Positions 21,101-30,575 of a stretch of 64,000 nucleotides of DNA are shown piece after piece. Position 1 is the first letter of the stretch; each line of letters starts with the position of its first letter. Source of the stretch: Diplonema japonicum (taxonomy: Eukaryota; Euglenozoa; Diplonemea; Diplonemida; Diplonemidae). Under the pieces are notes generated by a model, which did no database searches, was not told the origin of the DNA, and worked only from the letters and a program-made list of their open reading frames with translations. The stretch lies in the NCBI GenBank assembly GCA_964019335.1, contig OZ025753.1:186001-250000 (forward strand), read 5' to 3'. The position numbers and the translations under genes were made by a program.

Positions 21101-21583
21101 AAGGCTGATGTGAACAAGGCAGAAGACGACTGTACTACCCCGTGTTACTTGGCGGCTCAAAATGGACATGCCGACGCATTACGCATCCTCATCATGGAAG
21201 GCAAGGCTGATGTAAACAAAGCCAGAGAGAATGGTGTTACTCCATGTTACATGGCGGCTCAGAATGGACATGCCGACGCATTACGCATCCTGATCACGGA
21301 AGGCAAGGCAGATGTAAACAAAGCCAGAGAGAATGGTGTTACTCCATGTTACATGGCGGCTCAAAACGGACACACCGACGCATTACGCATCCTGATCACG
21401 GAAGGAAAGGCTGATGTGAACAAGGCAGACAGCAACGGTACTACCCCGTGTTGCATAGCTACCGAGAATGGAAACACCGACGCATTACGCATCCTCATCA
21501 CGGAAGGAAAAGCTGATGTGAAGAAGGCTCTCAGCGACGGTGACGTGACACAAAACAAGAAGACAGAATGCACGCAGATGTAG
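18190..21583 (+). CDS. Arginine ADP-ribosyltransferase (ART) fused to ankyrin repeats
   Basis: Two exons (18190-18471 and 18515-21583) give 1116 residues. After a helical N-terminus, about 190-320 match the ARTC-type mono-ADP-ribosyltransferase fold: R237 in GTVFRAIDF, S261 in HPTSASEN, and the E309-K-E311 motif in SSFPEEKEVLI. This R-S-ExE triad is the signature of arginine-specific transferases, which move ADP-ribose from NAD+ to protein arginine. From about residue 573 there are 15 full repeats of exactly 34 residues plus a final partial unit (TPCYIAAQNGHADALRIL core), ankyrin-type but one residue longer than usual, with more divergent ankyrin-like helices before them. There is no signal peptide, so it is probably cytosolic. 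The ankyrin array presumably selects targets. Substrate unknown. Confidence 0.75.
18472..18514 (+). other. 43-base A-rich intron
   Basis: Starts GTAAAC, is otherwise almost pure A with a few T, and ends AAAAAG before GTT. Removing it joins the upstream frame (KKAAKAFK) to the downstream frame (VGGERVVAANKG) exactly between codons. Without removal the upstream frame runs into an unrelated Lys/Gly-rich reading and never reaches the ART domain. This is the best-supported intron in the window. Confidence 0.75.
19949..21550 (+). repeat. Tandem 102-bp ankyrin repeat array (16 units)
   Basis: GACGCATTACGCATCCT recurs every 102 bases from 19949 to 21479 with no drift. Units are nearly identical in DNA, including silent sites. 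Two variants alternate irregularly: one reads NKARENGVTPCY, the other NKAEDDCTTPCY. This indicates recent amplification and gene conversion. The last units diverge (DSNGTTPCCIATENGNTD). Confidence 0.95.
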
Positions 21584-21889
21584 GGATGTAGGTTTTTTAC
21601 CCGCTTTGTTGTTTTTCAATGTTGTGAAACGAACCCTCAGCAGCCACTCAGACTCCCTACCTCCGAGCAACTACGTGGAACCAAAGGGCTAGACTTTGGC
21701 GAGAACCCAAAAGCAGGAATTGCTCGAACCCGTGGAAAGCCCCATTGTAACTCCCTTGCCGATTTTCTATTTGAATTTTAAAAGAGGAGAAGAAAGAAAA
21801 AAGAAAAGCAAAGAAAGAAAGAGACTGTAGTAAAGAAACTGAGATGACATGCTTTTTCTCCACTTGCCTCGAACTTCCTTGTTTTTTTT
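21584..21889. other. 3' flank of ART-ankyrin gene, nothing recognised
   Basis: Mixed unique sequence with A-rich stretches. No ORF or repeat is supported. Confidence 0.5.
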
Positions 21890-22120
21890 GTCGTTGCACG
21901 CTTAACGCCACCTAGTGTTGCAATCAAAGCCCCATTTTTTTTTTTAAATGGGGTGAGCTGCACCACACCGCACGCATTAAAGACAAGACGCGGAATGCAG
22001 AAGAACGCATATCAAGGAATGCAGAAGAAGCAACAGCTCTGTCGGGATGTACCCCCTGTAATCAAGTAGACAGTGTTTGTGCACGGGCGCCACCTCCTTT
22101 TTCTCTTATTTTCTTTATTT
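21890..22120 (+). repeat. LINE-A tail followed by SINE-like body
   Basis: GCACGCTTAACGCC...GTTGCAATCAAAGCCCC (21896-21940) is the LINE-A tail. Then CACCGCACGCATTAAAGACA through GTAATCAAGTAGACAGTG (about 21965-22090) is the SINE body, with an internal partial duplication of GGAATGCAGAAGAA. Confidence 0.6.
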
Positions 22121-22910
22121 TCTTTTGGGGTTAAAAAAAGAATGAATGATGTTTATTTTTAAAACTTCGATCCGGGCGAGATCGGGGCTCATTTTGTTGG
22201 TAAGCCTTCCCATTTACCTTACCCTTTGTTCATTTCCTCCCCCTCCCCCTCCCCATTCCCCTTCTTTTTCTTCCAGTGAGGAACTTGTGAGCCTCTCTGC
22301 CCCTTCCCCATCCACTCCTCCTCTTGGGCTTCCCTGTAAAGGTGCTAGCAAAAGGGCAAAGAGAGGGATGAAAAGTGACAGAATACAAGCCGTGCTCTGA
22401 CCCCCTCCAAAAAGTGCATACAAGTTTTCCCCCGCGAGTGGGACGCATCAACTCCCTGCGCCGTTTTCGATCGCAACTTTAGATGAAAGGTGGACTCTAA
22501 GCATCATATGTGTTGTTCGCCGTTTTTGTTTTCTTTCCCTTTTCTTTCCCTTTTCTTTCCTCTTTTTTCCTCCTATATTACATCAGTACTTTCCCTCAAG
22601 AACAAAAGAAAATTGGGTGAACTGATACACGAAAAAGAAATACTGCGAAACAATGAATTTCCGGAAGTAAAACTTCCAACCCACCTTGTGGGTGCGGCCT
22701 TAGCAAGTCGAAAAGGGAGTGGAATTTAGAGAAAAAAAAAAAAAAAAAAAACTTCCAGTCCGCCGGGGCTTCCGGTAATATTTACCTCCTGTATTTCTTT
22801 CTCCTTTCGCAGCGGGTTGGACCGGATGCTGACACTCTGATGTAAACTTAAATTTCTCACCATTAGCTATTTTAATTTTTGTTTTCTATTTCTTTAAAGT
22901 AAAATACGCT
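22121..22910. other. Intergenic stretch, nothing recognised
   Basis: Pyrimidine-rich and A-rich segments. Short ORFs (for example 22146-22400) lack protein-like composition. Confidence 0.5.
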
Positions 22911-22911
22911 T

Positions 22912-23105
22912 TGACACAAGACAGTTGTCCTGAGATGTGGGAGGGAGTTTGGCCTTGCCCGTTTCAGATGCGGGCTGGGCAACTATAGGAGCGATCTCGC
23001 CGTGAGCAGTTGTCAGGTGCGCGATCTGAGCAGTCCCAGGGAACACATTCATGATCATAAGTAATCTTCGATTACTGAAGGAATGTGCTCTGGGACGTGT
23101 GAAGA
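22912..23105. ncRNA. Candidate structured RNA (several nested hairpins)
   Basis: A unique non-homopolymer island with strong pairing. TCCCAGGGAACACATTC (about 23030-23046) pairs with GAATGTGCTCTGGGA, enclosing AGTAATC-TTC-GATTACT. Further left are GCCCG/CGGGC around 22960-22976 and CAACT/AGTTG arms around 22979-23010. I could not match it to tRNA, U1, U2, U4, U5, U6 or SRP RNA motifs. It could instead be a hairpin element. The strand is undetermined. Confidence 0.35.
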
Positions 23106-23328
23106 GGCGGGCGGATGACGCACTGTGAGCGTGCATCAGCACACTTTGTTGTTTTTCTTTTTTTATTCACACTTTTAGTTTTTCAAATCACTTTTGTTTC
23201 TTTTTTATTTCAAAACACAGTGCGAGGTACAAAATACACCACACTCGAATCCCCTCCCCCTTTATTTTTAATTTTTTATTTTTTAAACAACAAAACAAAA
23301 CAAAAAAAAAAAGGGTTTTTTTTTTCAA

Positions 23329-23629
23329 ATGGCGCCACACAACCAAGCAGGGGACGTCTCATACCGCGAGTCCGAAGGCCGTGCTGGGATAGAAGTCATG
23401 CAACGACTGTCACGCTCCGTGCTGCAAGTGGAATGGGGCACCCTTGACAGCGACGTCTTGCACTGCACAGCAAAGGGGTACAACACTCGTGACATAAACC
23501 TGTGGGGGGTTAGAGACGGTGTCCCTGCCATGGGTATCAACAGCTCGAAGAAGCGCGTGACGGTGAAGGAGCTGCACAAGGAGAAGGCAAGACTGCACAT
23601 GTGGCGCTGCCCTCCCGACGCACCAGCTG
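23329..23629 (+). pseudogene. Unknown gene truncated by a LINE-B fragment
   Basis: From the ATG at 23329 about 100 codons of ordinary protein-like sequence (for example GIEVMQRLSRSVLQVEWGTL) run until 23629, where the DNA switches abruptly to LINE-B sequence. The fused frame continues out of frame with the retrotransposon ORF and stops at 23815. The missing 3' part of the gene is not recognisable downstream. No known domain. Confidence 0.45.
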
Positions 23630-24606
23630 CAACCAGTGGGGACGCCGGGGAGGGCAGCGTACGTCGGAAGAGGCAAACACACCAGCACAAAGGAGAAGGA
23701 AGTGTGTGCACCAACAACGACGGGAACGGTGGGTGCAGCTACAACGTGGCAAGCGCGACTGGAAAAGCTGAAGCTCAAGACGCGGACACTGCAACAACAG
23801 CTCGAGCAGGCAGTTGAGGACAAGGGGCTAAGCAAGCCGACCCTGAACACGATAAGAAACATGAACAGGGAAGCAATGGCTCTGGCAGTACCATCTGAAC
23901 CGGTGCCGCACGACGCTGTTCTCATAGAGGACATGCTGGCAGCAGCGCTGAACATGGAAGACGCAATTGCAGCTGAGGAACGGAAGAAAAGGACCGAGGC
24001 GAACACGTCACGGAGACGAGAATACCTGGCCGAGGTTGCAGCAGGACGCGAGACAACAAGACTGGTAAAAGTCGCGAGAGGCAAACGTCAAAGCGACGGA
24101 ACCAGGGCGGTCAAGGAAGGGATGGTGCTCTTTGCGTCCCCCGGACTGATCGACAGCGTCATGCGCAAGGCGTGGAAGACCGTCTTTGCGAAATACGAGT
24201 CCCGACCGGAGCCCCTCTATGCCCCCTTCAAGGCAAAGTACAGCAAGTTCGTGCAACGGCATGAGATGGAGAGGACACAACTGACGGGAGCAAGGCTGAG
24301 GGAAGTGCTCAGAAAGAAAAGCAAGAAAAGCGCGGCAGGCATCGACGGGTGGAGGATGCTAGAGCTACGGAAACTACCAGAGTCAGTACTAGACGCCTGG
24401 GCGATGCTCTTCCATGCGATCGAAGCAACGGGGAGGTGGCCGGAAGCCATGAAAACGGCACTGGTTACCCTCGTACCGAAGTGCGACGATGCGGGACCAC
24501 TGGAGCACAGGCCTATCACAGTCACATCTGCGGTGTACAGACTCTGGGCATGCGCGCGACTGTCTGATATCCTCATCTGGCAGGAGAAATGGATACACGA
24601 CAAGCA
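23630..24606 (+). mobile_element. LINE-B internal fragment (977 bp)
   Basis: Corresponds to 14311-15287 of the large LINE-B copy at a constant offset of 9319. I saw no base difference in the lines I compared. Both ends are abrupt: no 5' end and no 3' tail. It covers the linker and the N-terminal part of the RT domain, and its frame is open (23636-24658 including flank). The near identity means a very recent copy, by recombination or an unusual insertion. Confidence 0.9.
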
Positions 24607-24960
24607 TTGTTTGGCCTTTAAAAAAATACTTTCTTACTCTTCTTCCCAGGAAAAATAAAAAGGAAAAGAAAAATTGGTTTTTGAACGAAGAAGTGGGATG
24701 TTAAGTTGTTAAAAGAAAGGGGGGAAAGATTCCCCCCCCCAAAAAAAATGTAACAGCTTCCTTTTTCTTTTTCCCCTTTCTTTTTTTTTTTCTTTTTTTC
24801 TTTTTTTCCCGCAAATAGCAGTAATTGCTAACCTTACAATTGGAAGAATAAAAAGTCTTTTTCAAAAAAAGGAAAAAAAAAAGTATTTTTCTTTTCTTTC
24901 TGTTCTGTTTTCATTAGGATACCGCGCAACAACGCGCGACTGAATCATAAAAAAAAAAAA

Positions 24961-25052
24961 TATATATGAGTTAAAGGAAGTCTTTGTGAGACGCCCCCTT
25001 GTTCTCATCTTCTACCTGCACCTATCCCCTTTCAGCAGCGGTTTCTCCTCCT
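24961..25052 (-). mobile_element. LINE-B 3' end, inverted
   Basis: Begins TATATATGAGTTAAAGG and continues as the exact complement of the LINE-B 3' UTR and last codons (up to CTCCTCCTT), about 92 bases. A very short 5'-truncated insertion on the opposite strand, 350 bases after the forward LINE-B fragment. Confidence 0.75.
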
Positions 25053-25279
25053 TACCCGTCTTATCTACTCGATATCAAATAAAAAGAAAGTAAACTTTTT
25101 TTTTTTTAAAAAAAAGAAATCCCACTTCGCTCCGTATTTCCACCCTGCCTTTTATCGAAAATCAAAAAAAAAAACCCCTCTTTTTTTTTTTTTTTTCTTC
25201 TCTCTCTTTCTCTTTCATCGTTCTCCTTTTTTTTTTTTTTTTCATTTTCTTTTTTTTCAAATAAAAAAGAACTTTTTTT

Positions 25280-25281
25280 AG
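25280..25281 (+). promoter_or_regulatory. Candidate trans-splice acceptor AG
   Basis: ACTTTTTTTAG lies 9 bases before the cyclase ATG at 25291: a pyrimidine run ending in AG. Confidence 0.4.
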
Positions 25282-25290
25282 GTAGGTGTC

Positions 25291-27438
25291 ATGAAGTGCT
25301 GCCTCTTCTCACGCGCGGTTCTCCCAACAGATGACCCAACTACTGCGTTCGGTAAAAAGGTCTTCATCACCGGTCTTCTTGTGAATGCGTCGATATACCT
25401 TTTCTTTATGATAGTGAGCGCGGAGTCGGTCCTCGTGTTCTGGCGCCGGCTTCTCTTTGTCATCGTATCCCTGTGCATCGCAGGCCAGATTGTTGTTGAA
25501 AAAAAGCTGCGGCACCCCTTACTTAACTTCACAGTATTCTTCTTTGCTGGAATGTACTTATTCGGTGACCTCATATCAGTTGTTGAAAGCCCCATCAGAG
25601 GGTGGCCATACTTCATGGTTTTTATCGATGTGTGCCTCGTCACTAGGCTTGACAGCTATGTCACGATGTCCTTGCTTGTCATGCTCATCCTCTACCTTAC
25701 TATACTCTTCTTCGAGAACACCTACCGGTTCGGCCTTTACGATCTTTCATTTCTCGCCTCGCAAGAAGAGCGTCGCAAGGTTGTAGACTGTTCCAGCCTT
25801 CCCTGTCCGATGGAGTTGGGTATGAGCTCACAGCTTTTTTCGTCTCAAGTGTTCGTGTTCCTTCTTGACTTCTACTTCACACGCAGCTTTGCGAACGGCC
25901 TCCATGCGGAGCACGACAAGATGAACAAGGTGATCGCGGCGACGGAGCAGATTGCGACCTCCTTCTCCCGTTTCGACCTTGAAGCGGCAGAGGCTGTCAT
26001 CGACTCCGCCTCCCTCCCCCCTCCGCTGCTCCTCTCCTTCAGCAAGATCTTGGAAAACCTGAAGGGTTACCGTCCTTACCTCCCCGATGCCCTCTTCCAC
26101 AGCATGCACACCGAGGCATTGGCAAACTTCGACATCCCGGCTCCTGGTCTGAAGTCACACCGGTCTACACTCGTCTTCACCGACATCCAAGGCTCGACGG
26201 CAACATGGGAAGCGTGCCCTGAGGGGATGAGGGATGGGCTTCAGGTCCACAACACTGCAATCCGAGGCTGCATAGTTGACCACAGCGGGTACGAGGTGAA
26301 GACGATCGGGGATGCCTTCATGGTGGCCTTCGAGAGTGCTTCCGATGCTGTGTGGTTCGGTCTGTCTGTTCAGGAGAGGCTCGTGGGAAGCTCGTGGCCT
26401 GAGGAGCTCCTGTGTCTTGAGAGCTGTTCATGGCAGCAAGAAGGCCCCTGGTGTGGACTTCGTGTTCGTGTTGGAATACACTGCGGGGAGGTGGAGGTGC
26501 AGCTGAACAACTTGACTAATCGGTACGACTACTTCGGGAGCACTGTGAACAAGGCGGCTCGCATGGAAGGGGCTTGTGTGGGCGGGGCTGTTGCTGTCAC
26601 TTCTGAGGTGTTGGAAGCAGCTGCTCCACTTGAATCCGTTCGTCTCATCCCAATGGGAGAGACGAGAATAAAGGGCATCGATGGTCCAGTGTCTCCCTTC
26701 CTCCTTCTACCTGAAAGCCTTTGTGGGAGGAAGCCATTTGTGGAGCAACAGCTTCTTCTGAAGCGTGAGAACAGGAGGCTGGCAACCAGCCTTGCTCTGA
26801 GCCGCCAAACGGAATTAAGCCGCATCAGTGAGGGCAGTCAGCTGTCTTCCCACCACATGCAGCACTGCACCTCTGCCACTGTTGGGAGGGTGGTGGTTGT
26901 TTTGAGGAGCTATGTGTCAGGTGGCGAGGTAGCAACCACCATGAACAACGGGCTTCTTAAGGTTCTGACATGCACTGAGAGGTCACACGGTTCTGTTCTG
27001 TCGCTTCAAGGGAACAGGGTAGGGGTGTGCTGGAATGGTTTGAAGAGTTGTGCGACTCATGTTGAGAACTCGTTGGCGTTCGTGAAGATGCTCGGGAGGG
27101 CAGACCCATGTTTCCACATCGGGCTGTCCACTGGGGCCATTCTCTACGGGACTGTGGGTACTCGGGCTCAGAAGTTCATGTCCGTCCTCGGGGCCTGTGT
27201 TGCGGTGGGCGACACGTTGTGTGACGATGCTGTTTCGGATGGTGTTCTGTGTTACTACGCGGCACGCAACGAGCCAGCTGAGATGGATGAGCTCCACATG
27301 GCACAGACAGGCAGCAGCACGGTACTGGCACCTGATGACTGTCTGATGCAACTGCGGCGGGTGGAGCTAAAGGAGTACGACACACCAGCCTTTTCTTTTT
27401 CCACTTCACTTCCGACTCACCTTTCCCACCTTGTCTAA
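25291..27438 (+). CDS. Membrane adenylate/guanylate cyclase, paralogue 1
   Basis: 715 residues. Residues 1-20 (MKCCLFSR...PTDDP) are shared by all three paralogues. About six hydrophobic helices follow to residue 150 and one more around 180-200, then a helical linker. The first class III cyclase domain (about 290-450) has both metal-binding Asp residues (D298 in VFTDIQGST, D341 in TIGDAFM) and the Asn/Arg pair in FGSTVNKAARMEG, so it looks active. A second cyclase-like half (about 530-660; RVGVCWNG..., HIGLSTGAILYGTVG) lacks the FTD block and is degenerate. It makes cyclic AMP or GMP from ATP or GTP at a membrane; nucleotide choice is not determined. The C-terminus differs from the other copies. 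Confidence 0.85.
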   Translation: MKCCLFSRAVLPTDDPTTAFGKKVFITGLLVNASIYLFFMIVSAESVLVFWRRLLFVIVSLCIAGQIVVEKKLRHPLLNFTVFFFAGMYLFGDLISVVESPIRGWPYFMVFIDVCLVTRLDSYVTMSLLVMLILYLTILFFENTYRFGLYDLSFLASQEERRKVVDCSSLPCPMELGMSSQLFSSQVFVFLLDFYFTRSFANGLHAEHDKMNKVIAATEQIATSFSRFDLEAAEAVIDSASLPPPLLLSFSKILENLKGYRPYLPDALFHSMHTEALANFDIPAPGLKSHRSTLVFTDIQGSTATWEACPEGMRDGLQVHNTAIRGCIVDHSGYEVKTIGDAFMVAFESASDAVWFGLSVQERLVGSSWPEELLCLESCSWQQEGPWCGLRVRVGIHCGEVEVQLNNLTNRYDYFGSTVNKAARMEGACVGGAVAVTSEVLEAAAPLESVRLIPMGETRIKGIDGPVSPFLLLPESLCGRKPFVEQQLLLKRENRRLATSLALSRQTELSRISEGSQLSSHHMQHCTSATVGRVVVVLRSYVSGGEVATTMNNGLLKVLTCTERSHGSVLSLQGNRVGVCWNGLKSCATHVENSLAFVKMLGRADPCFHIGLSTGAILYGTVGTRAQKFMSVLGACVAVGDTLCDDAVSDGVLCYYAARNEPAEMDELHMAQTGSSTVLAPDDCLMQLRRVELKEYDTPAFSFSTSLPTHLSHLV

Positions 27439-27753
27439 CCTCCTTATCGAAAGAAAAAAAAAAAGAATTCTCACTTATGCTTTTTGAAAACCCTCTTTTT
27501 TTTTTTTTTACGTTTCAACAAAACGACAAATTAGTTTTTTCAGGAAAATGCAGATACCCGCATGCATGCTGCTTGTGGTTTCAGGAGTTGAACTCTGCGT
27601 CGATGGGAAGGTGAGGGCGACTGTTGGATCGAAGGCAAAGCACGGGGACAACGTTTAACACAGAAGAAGCAGGAACAAGATTGTGGTAAACAACATGGCA
27701 ACAGGCCATTCATTGTTGATGGTTCTTATCAGCGCCCCCGAAAGGATTGATCG

Positions 27754-27960
27754 GTGTTCTTCCCGTTCGACATCGCGATCCACAACTCGCGCGTCTACCT
27801 CGCCCACTACTACGGTCTTCATGTGTTGGATGTTCCGACGGCAGCACGGTACAGTTCTGCGGTGCCAGCATCGACAGACCCCTTCCTTCCTCATTTCAGC
27901 GATGACCACCTCTACGCCGGCAGCGACAACGATCTGTTCACCACTTTCAGCAGTTTCTGA
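27754..27960 (+). pseudogene. Beta-propeller-like gene fragment
   Basis: A 68-codon open stretch with DIAIHNSRVYLAHYYGLHVL followed by DVPTA, resembling one blade of a propeller of the LVIVD/NHL type. Coding-like GC-rich DNA continues to about 28200 in shifting frames (for example NFFVRLIGGISPVVKPVGLS). Probably a decayed host gene; family uncertain. Confidence 0.3.
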
Positions 27961-28437
27961 GCTCGCCCCATGCAGTCCCTGTTGAGGAGAACTTTTTCGT
28001 GCGGCTCATCGGCGGCATCAGCCCTGTCGTGAAGCCTGTCGGTTTGTCGAAGCGGACAAAGGGGGGAAAGGATTCCGGCGTGGCTGGGTCAACAGCGCAC
28101 ATGGCTGCACGGGGCAGTGATGGGATGTCACTGAAGATGACGTGCCTACCGAGGCGCACCTCCCTTGCACCTCTCTGCTTGGTAAGGTGCCTTCTTCAAG
28201 TGGCCGTTCTTCAAGGATTTTGCAAGAGAAAAGTATCTGTTTTTTTTTAAAAAGAACTCTCTGTTTCACTATTTCGGGTTACAATTCGTAAACCCAACGC
28301 AACTGGGGAAGGGGGAGAAAAAAGCAGAGCTCAAACAAGAAGGAGCCTGTTCAAGACAGAAAGGAGAATGCCTTTATCTCTGTTATTCTCTCCACTTTTG
28401 ATACCCTTCTCCCCTATTACTTCTCATTCTCTCATTC

Positions 28438-28439
28438 AG
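28438..28439 (+). promoter_or_regulatory. Candidate trans-splice acceptor AG
   Basis: TTCTCATTCTCTCATTCAG, 25 bases before the ATG at 28464, is a good pyrimidine-tract acceptor. Confidence 0.45.
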
Positions 28440-28463
28440 CAAGGACCTGGGGGTAGGGGGGTC

Positions 28464-30575
28464 ATGAAGTGCTGCCTCTTCTCACGTTTGGTGCTCCCAA
28501 CAGATGATCCCGCCACTGCAGTCAGCAAGAAGATCTTCATTATTGCTTTCATGACAAACCTATCACTCTATCTCGCGAATCTCCCATTCGGCTCAACCAA
28601 GAGTTTTAATACCTGGCGCAGATACATATATATCGCCTTGGTGTCGTGCCTCACAGCTCAGATTGTCATCGAGAGAAGACTCAGGTACTCCCTGATAAAT
28701 CCTGTGCTGATATTTTCTGCTTGCATGTACCTTATATCAGATTTGAGCTTTCTTGTAGACAGCCCCGTCCGAGTGTGGCCAGCCTTCATGGTTTTTATCG
28801 ACATATGTCTCATCACTAAGCTGCACCACGCTATGACGACGGGCTTGCTTGTCATGCTCATCCTCTACCTTACTATACTCTTCTTCGAGAACATCTACCG
28901 GTTCGGCCTTTACGATCTTTCATTTCTCGCCTCGCAAGAAGAGCGTCGCAAGGCTGTAGACTGTTCCAGCCTTCCCTGTCCGATGGAGTTGAGTACTGGC
29001 ATGCAGCTTTATGGGTCTCAGGTCAGCGTGTTCCTCCTCGACTTCTACTTCACACGCAGCTTTGCGAACGGCCTCCATGCGGAGCACGACAAGATGAACA
29101 AGGTGATCGCGGCGACGGAGCAGATTGCGACCTCCTTCTCCCGTTTCGACCTTGAAGCGGCAGAGGCTGTCATCGACTCCGCCTCCCTCCCCCCTCCGCT
29201 GCTCCTCTCCTTCAGCAAGATCTTGGAAAACCTGAAGGGTTACCGTCCTTACCTCCCCGATGCCCTCTTCCACAGCATGCACACCGAGGCATTGGCAAAC
29301 TTCGACATCCCGGCTCCTGGTCTGAAGTCACACCGGTCTACACTCGTCTTCACCGACATCCAAGGCTCGACGGCAACATGGGAAGCGTGCCCTGAGGGGA
29401 TGAAGGATGGGCTTCAGGTCCACAACACTGCAATCCGAGGCTGCATAGTTGACCACAGCGGGTACGAGGTGAAGACGATCGGGGATGCCTTCATGGTGGC
29501 CTTCGAGAGTGCTTCCGATGCTGTGTGGTTCGGTCTGTCTGTTCAGGAGAGGCTCGTAGGAAGCTCGTGGCCTGAGGAGCTCCTGTGTCTTGAGAGCTGT
29601 TCATGGCAGCAAGAAGGCCCCTGGTGTGGACTTCGTGTTCGTGTTGGAATACACTGCGGGGAGGTGGAGGTGCAGCTGAACAACTTGACTGGTCGGTACG
29701 ACTACTTCGGGAGCACTGTGAACAAGGCGGCTCGCATGGAAGGGGCTTGTGTGGGCGGGGCTGTTGCTGTCACTTCTGAAGTGTTGGAAGCTGTGGACCA
29801 GCGTGATTGTATTTCTGTCATCCCAATGGGAGAGACAGAATTAAAGGGTGTAGGTAGTTCGGTGCTTCCCTTCCTCCTTCTACCTGAAAGCCTTTGTGGG
29901 AGGAAGCCATTTGTGGAACAACAACTTCTTCTGAAGCGGAAGGATAGGAAGCTGGCAACCAACTTCGCTTGTCCAGAGTCGCCTACAAGCCGAACAAGTG
30001 AGGGCAGTCAACTGTCTTCCCACCACATGCAGCACTGCACCTCTGCCACTGTTGGGAGGGTGGTGGTTGTTATAAAGAGCTACATTGACGGGGTTGAAGC
30101 GACCATGAACAACGGGCTTCTTAAGGTTCTGACATGCACTGAGAGGTCACACGGTTCTGTTTTGTCGCTTCAAGGGAACAGGGTAGGGGTGTGCTGGAAT
30201 GGTTTGAAGAGTTGTGCGACTCATGTTGAGAACTCGTTGGCGTTCGTGAAGATGCTCGGGAGGGCAGACCCATGTTTCCACATCGGGCTGTCCACTGGGG
30301 CCATTCTCCACGGGACTGTGGGTGCTCGGGTTCAGAAGTTCATGTCCGTCCTCGGGGCCTGTGTTGCGGTGGGCGACACGTTGTGTGACGATGCTGTTTC
30401 GGATGGTGTTCTGTGTTACTACGCGGCACGCAACGAGCCAGCTGAGATGGATGAGCTTTCCATTACAAGCAAGGGCACGGTACTGGCTCCTGATGACTGT
30501 CTGATGCAGCTGCGGCGGGTGGAGTTAATTACTGCATCACAGACCGTACTTGGTTTTGAGGAAGCTTCACCCTAG
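28464..30575 (+). CDS. Membrane adenylate/guanylate cyclase, paralogue 2
   Basis: 703 residues from the conserved MKCCLFSR start (the frame opens 96 bases earlier, but that part is not conserved). Same plan as paralogue 1: multi-helix membrane half, intact first cyclase domain, degenerate second half. From about residue 148 (YRFGLYDLSFLASQEERRK) the DNA is almost identical to the other two copies, while residues about 25-130 differ strongly. The end (TASQTVLGFEEASP) is shared with paralogue 3 rather than paralogue 1. The mosaic points to gene conversion of the catalytic half with diversified membrane/sensor halves. Confidence 0.85.
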   Translation: MKCCLFSRLVLPTDDPATAVSKKIFIIAFMTNLSLYLANLPFGSTKSFNTWRRYIYIALVSCLTAQIVIERRLRYSLINPVLIFSACMYLISDLSFLVDSPVRVWPAFMVFIDICLITKLHHAMTTGLLVMLILYLTILFFENIYRFGLYDLSFLASQEERRKAVDCSSLPCPMELSTGMQLYGSQVSVFLLDFYFTRSFANGLHAEHDKMNKVIAATEQIATSFSRFDLEAAEAVIDSASLPPPLLLSFSKILENLKGYRPYLPDALFHSMHTEALANFDIPAPGLKSHRSTLVFTDIQGSTATWEACPEGMKDGLQVHNTAIRGCIVDHSGYEVKTIGDAFMVAFESASDAVWFGLSVQERLVGSSWPEELLCLESCSWQQEGPWCGLRVRVGIHCGEVEVQLNNLTGRYDYFGSTVNKAARMEGACVGGAVAVTSEVLEAVDQRDCISVIPMGETELKGVGSSVLPFLLLPESLCGRKPFVEQQLLLKRKDRKLATNFACPESPTSRTSEGSQLSSHHMQHCTSATVGRVVVVIKSYIDGVEATMNNGLLKVLTCTERSHGSVLSLQGNRVGVCWNGLKSCATHVENSLAFVKMLGRADPCFHIGLSTGAILHGTVGARVQKFMSVLGACVAVGDTLCDDAVSDGVLCYYAARNEPAEMDELSITSKGTVLAPDDCLMQLRRVELITASQTVLGFEEASP

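Larger units (their letters stand above)
24607..25290. other. Low-complexity stretch with inverted LINE-B tail
   Basis: Homopolymer-rich. The only recognisable piece is the LINE-B 3' end on the minus strand at 24961-25052. Confidence 0.5.
27439..28463. other. Spacer between cyclases 1 and 2
   Basis: Contains only a decayed coding trace (27754-27960) and pyrimidine/A runs. Confidence 0.5.

Noticed and set aside
19949-21550. CRISPR-like regular array
   Set aside because: The period is regular, but units are entirely coding, contiguous and ankyrin-type, with no unique spacers.
22912-23105. tRNA or spliceosomal U RNA
   Set aside because: No tRNA cloverleaf or B box, and none of the U1, U2, U4, U5 or U6 signature motifs were seen.
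25828-26109. Minus-strand ORFs inside cyclases, repeated at 28920 and 43146
   Set aside because: Repeated only because the cyclase genes are duplicated; antisense frame of the catalytic half with no independent support.
28368-28463. Longer start for cyclase paralogue 2
   Set aside because: The 32 extra codons are not present in the other copies, and an acceptor-like AG lies inside them; the conserved MKCCLFSR start is preferred.
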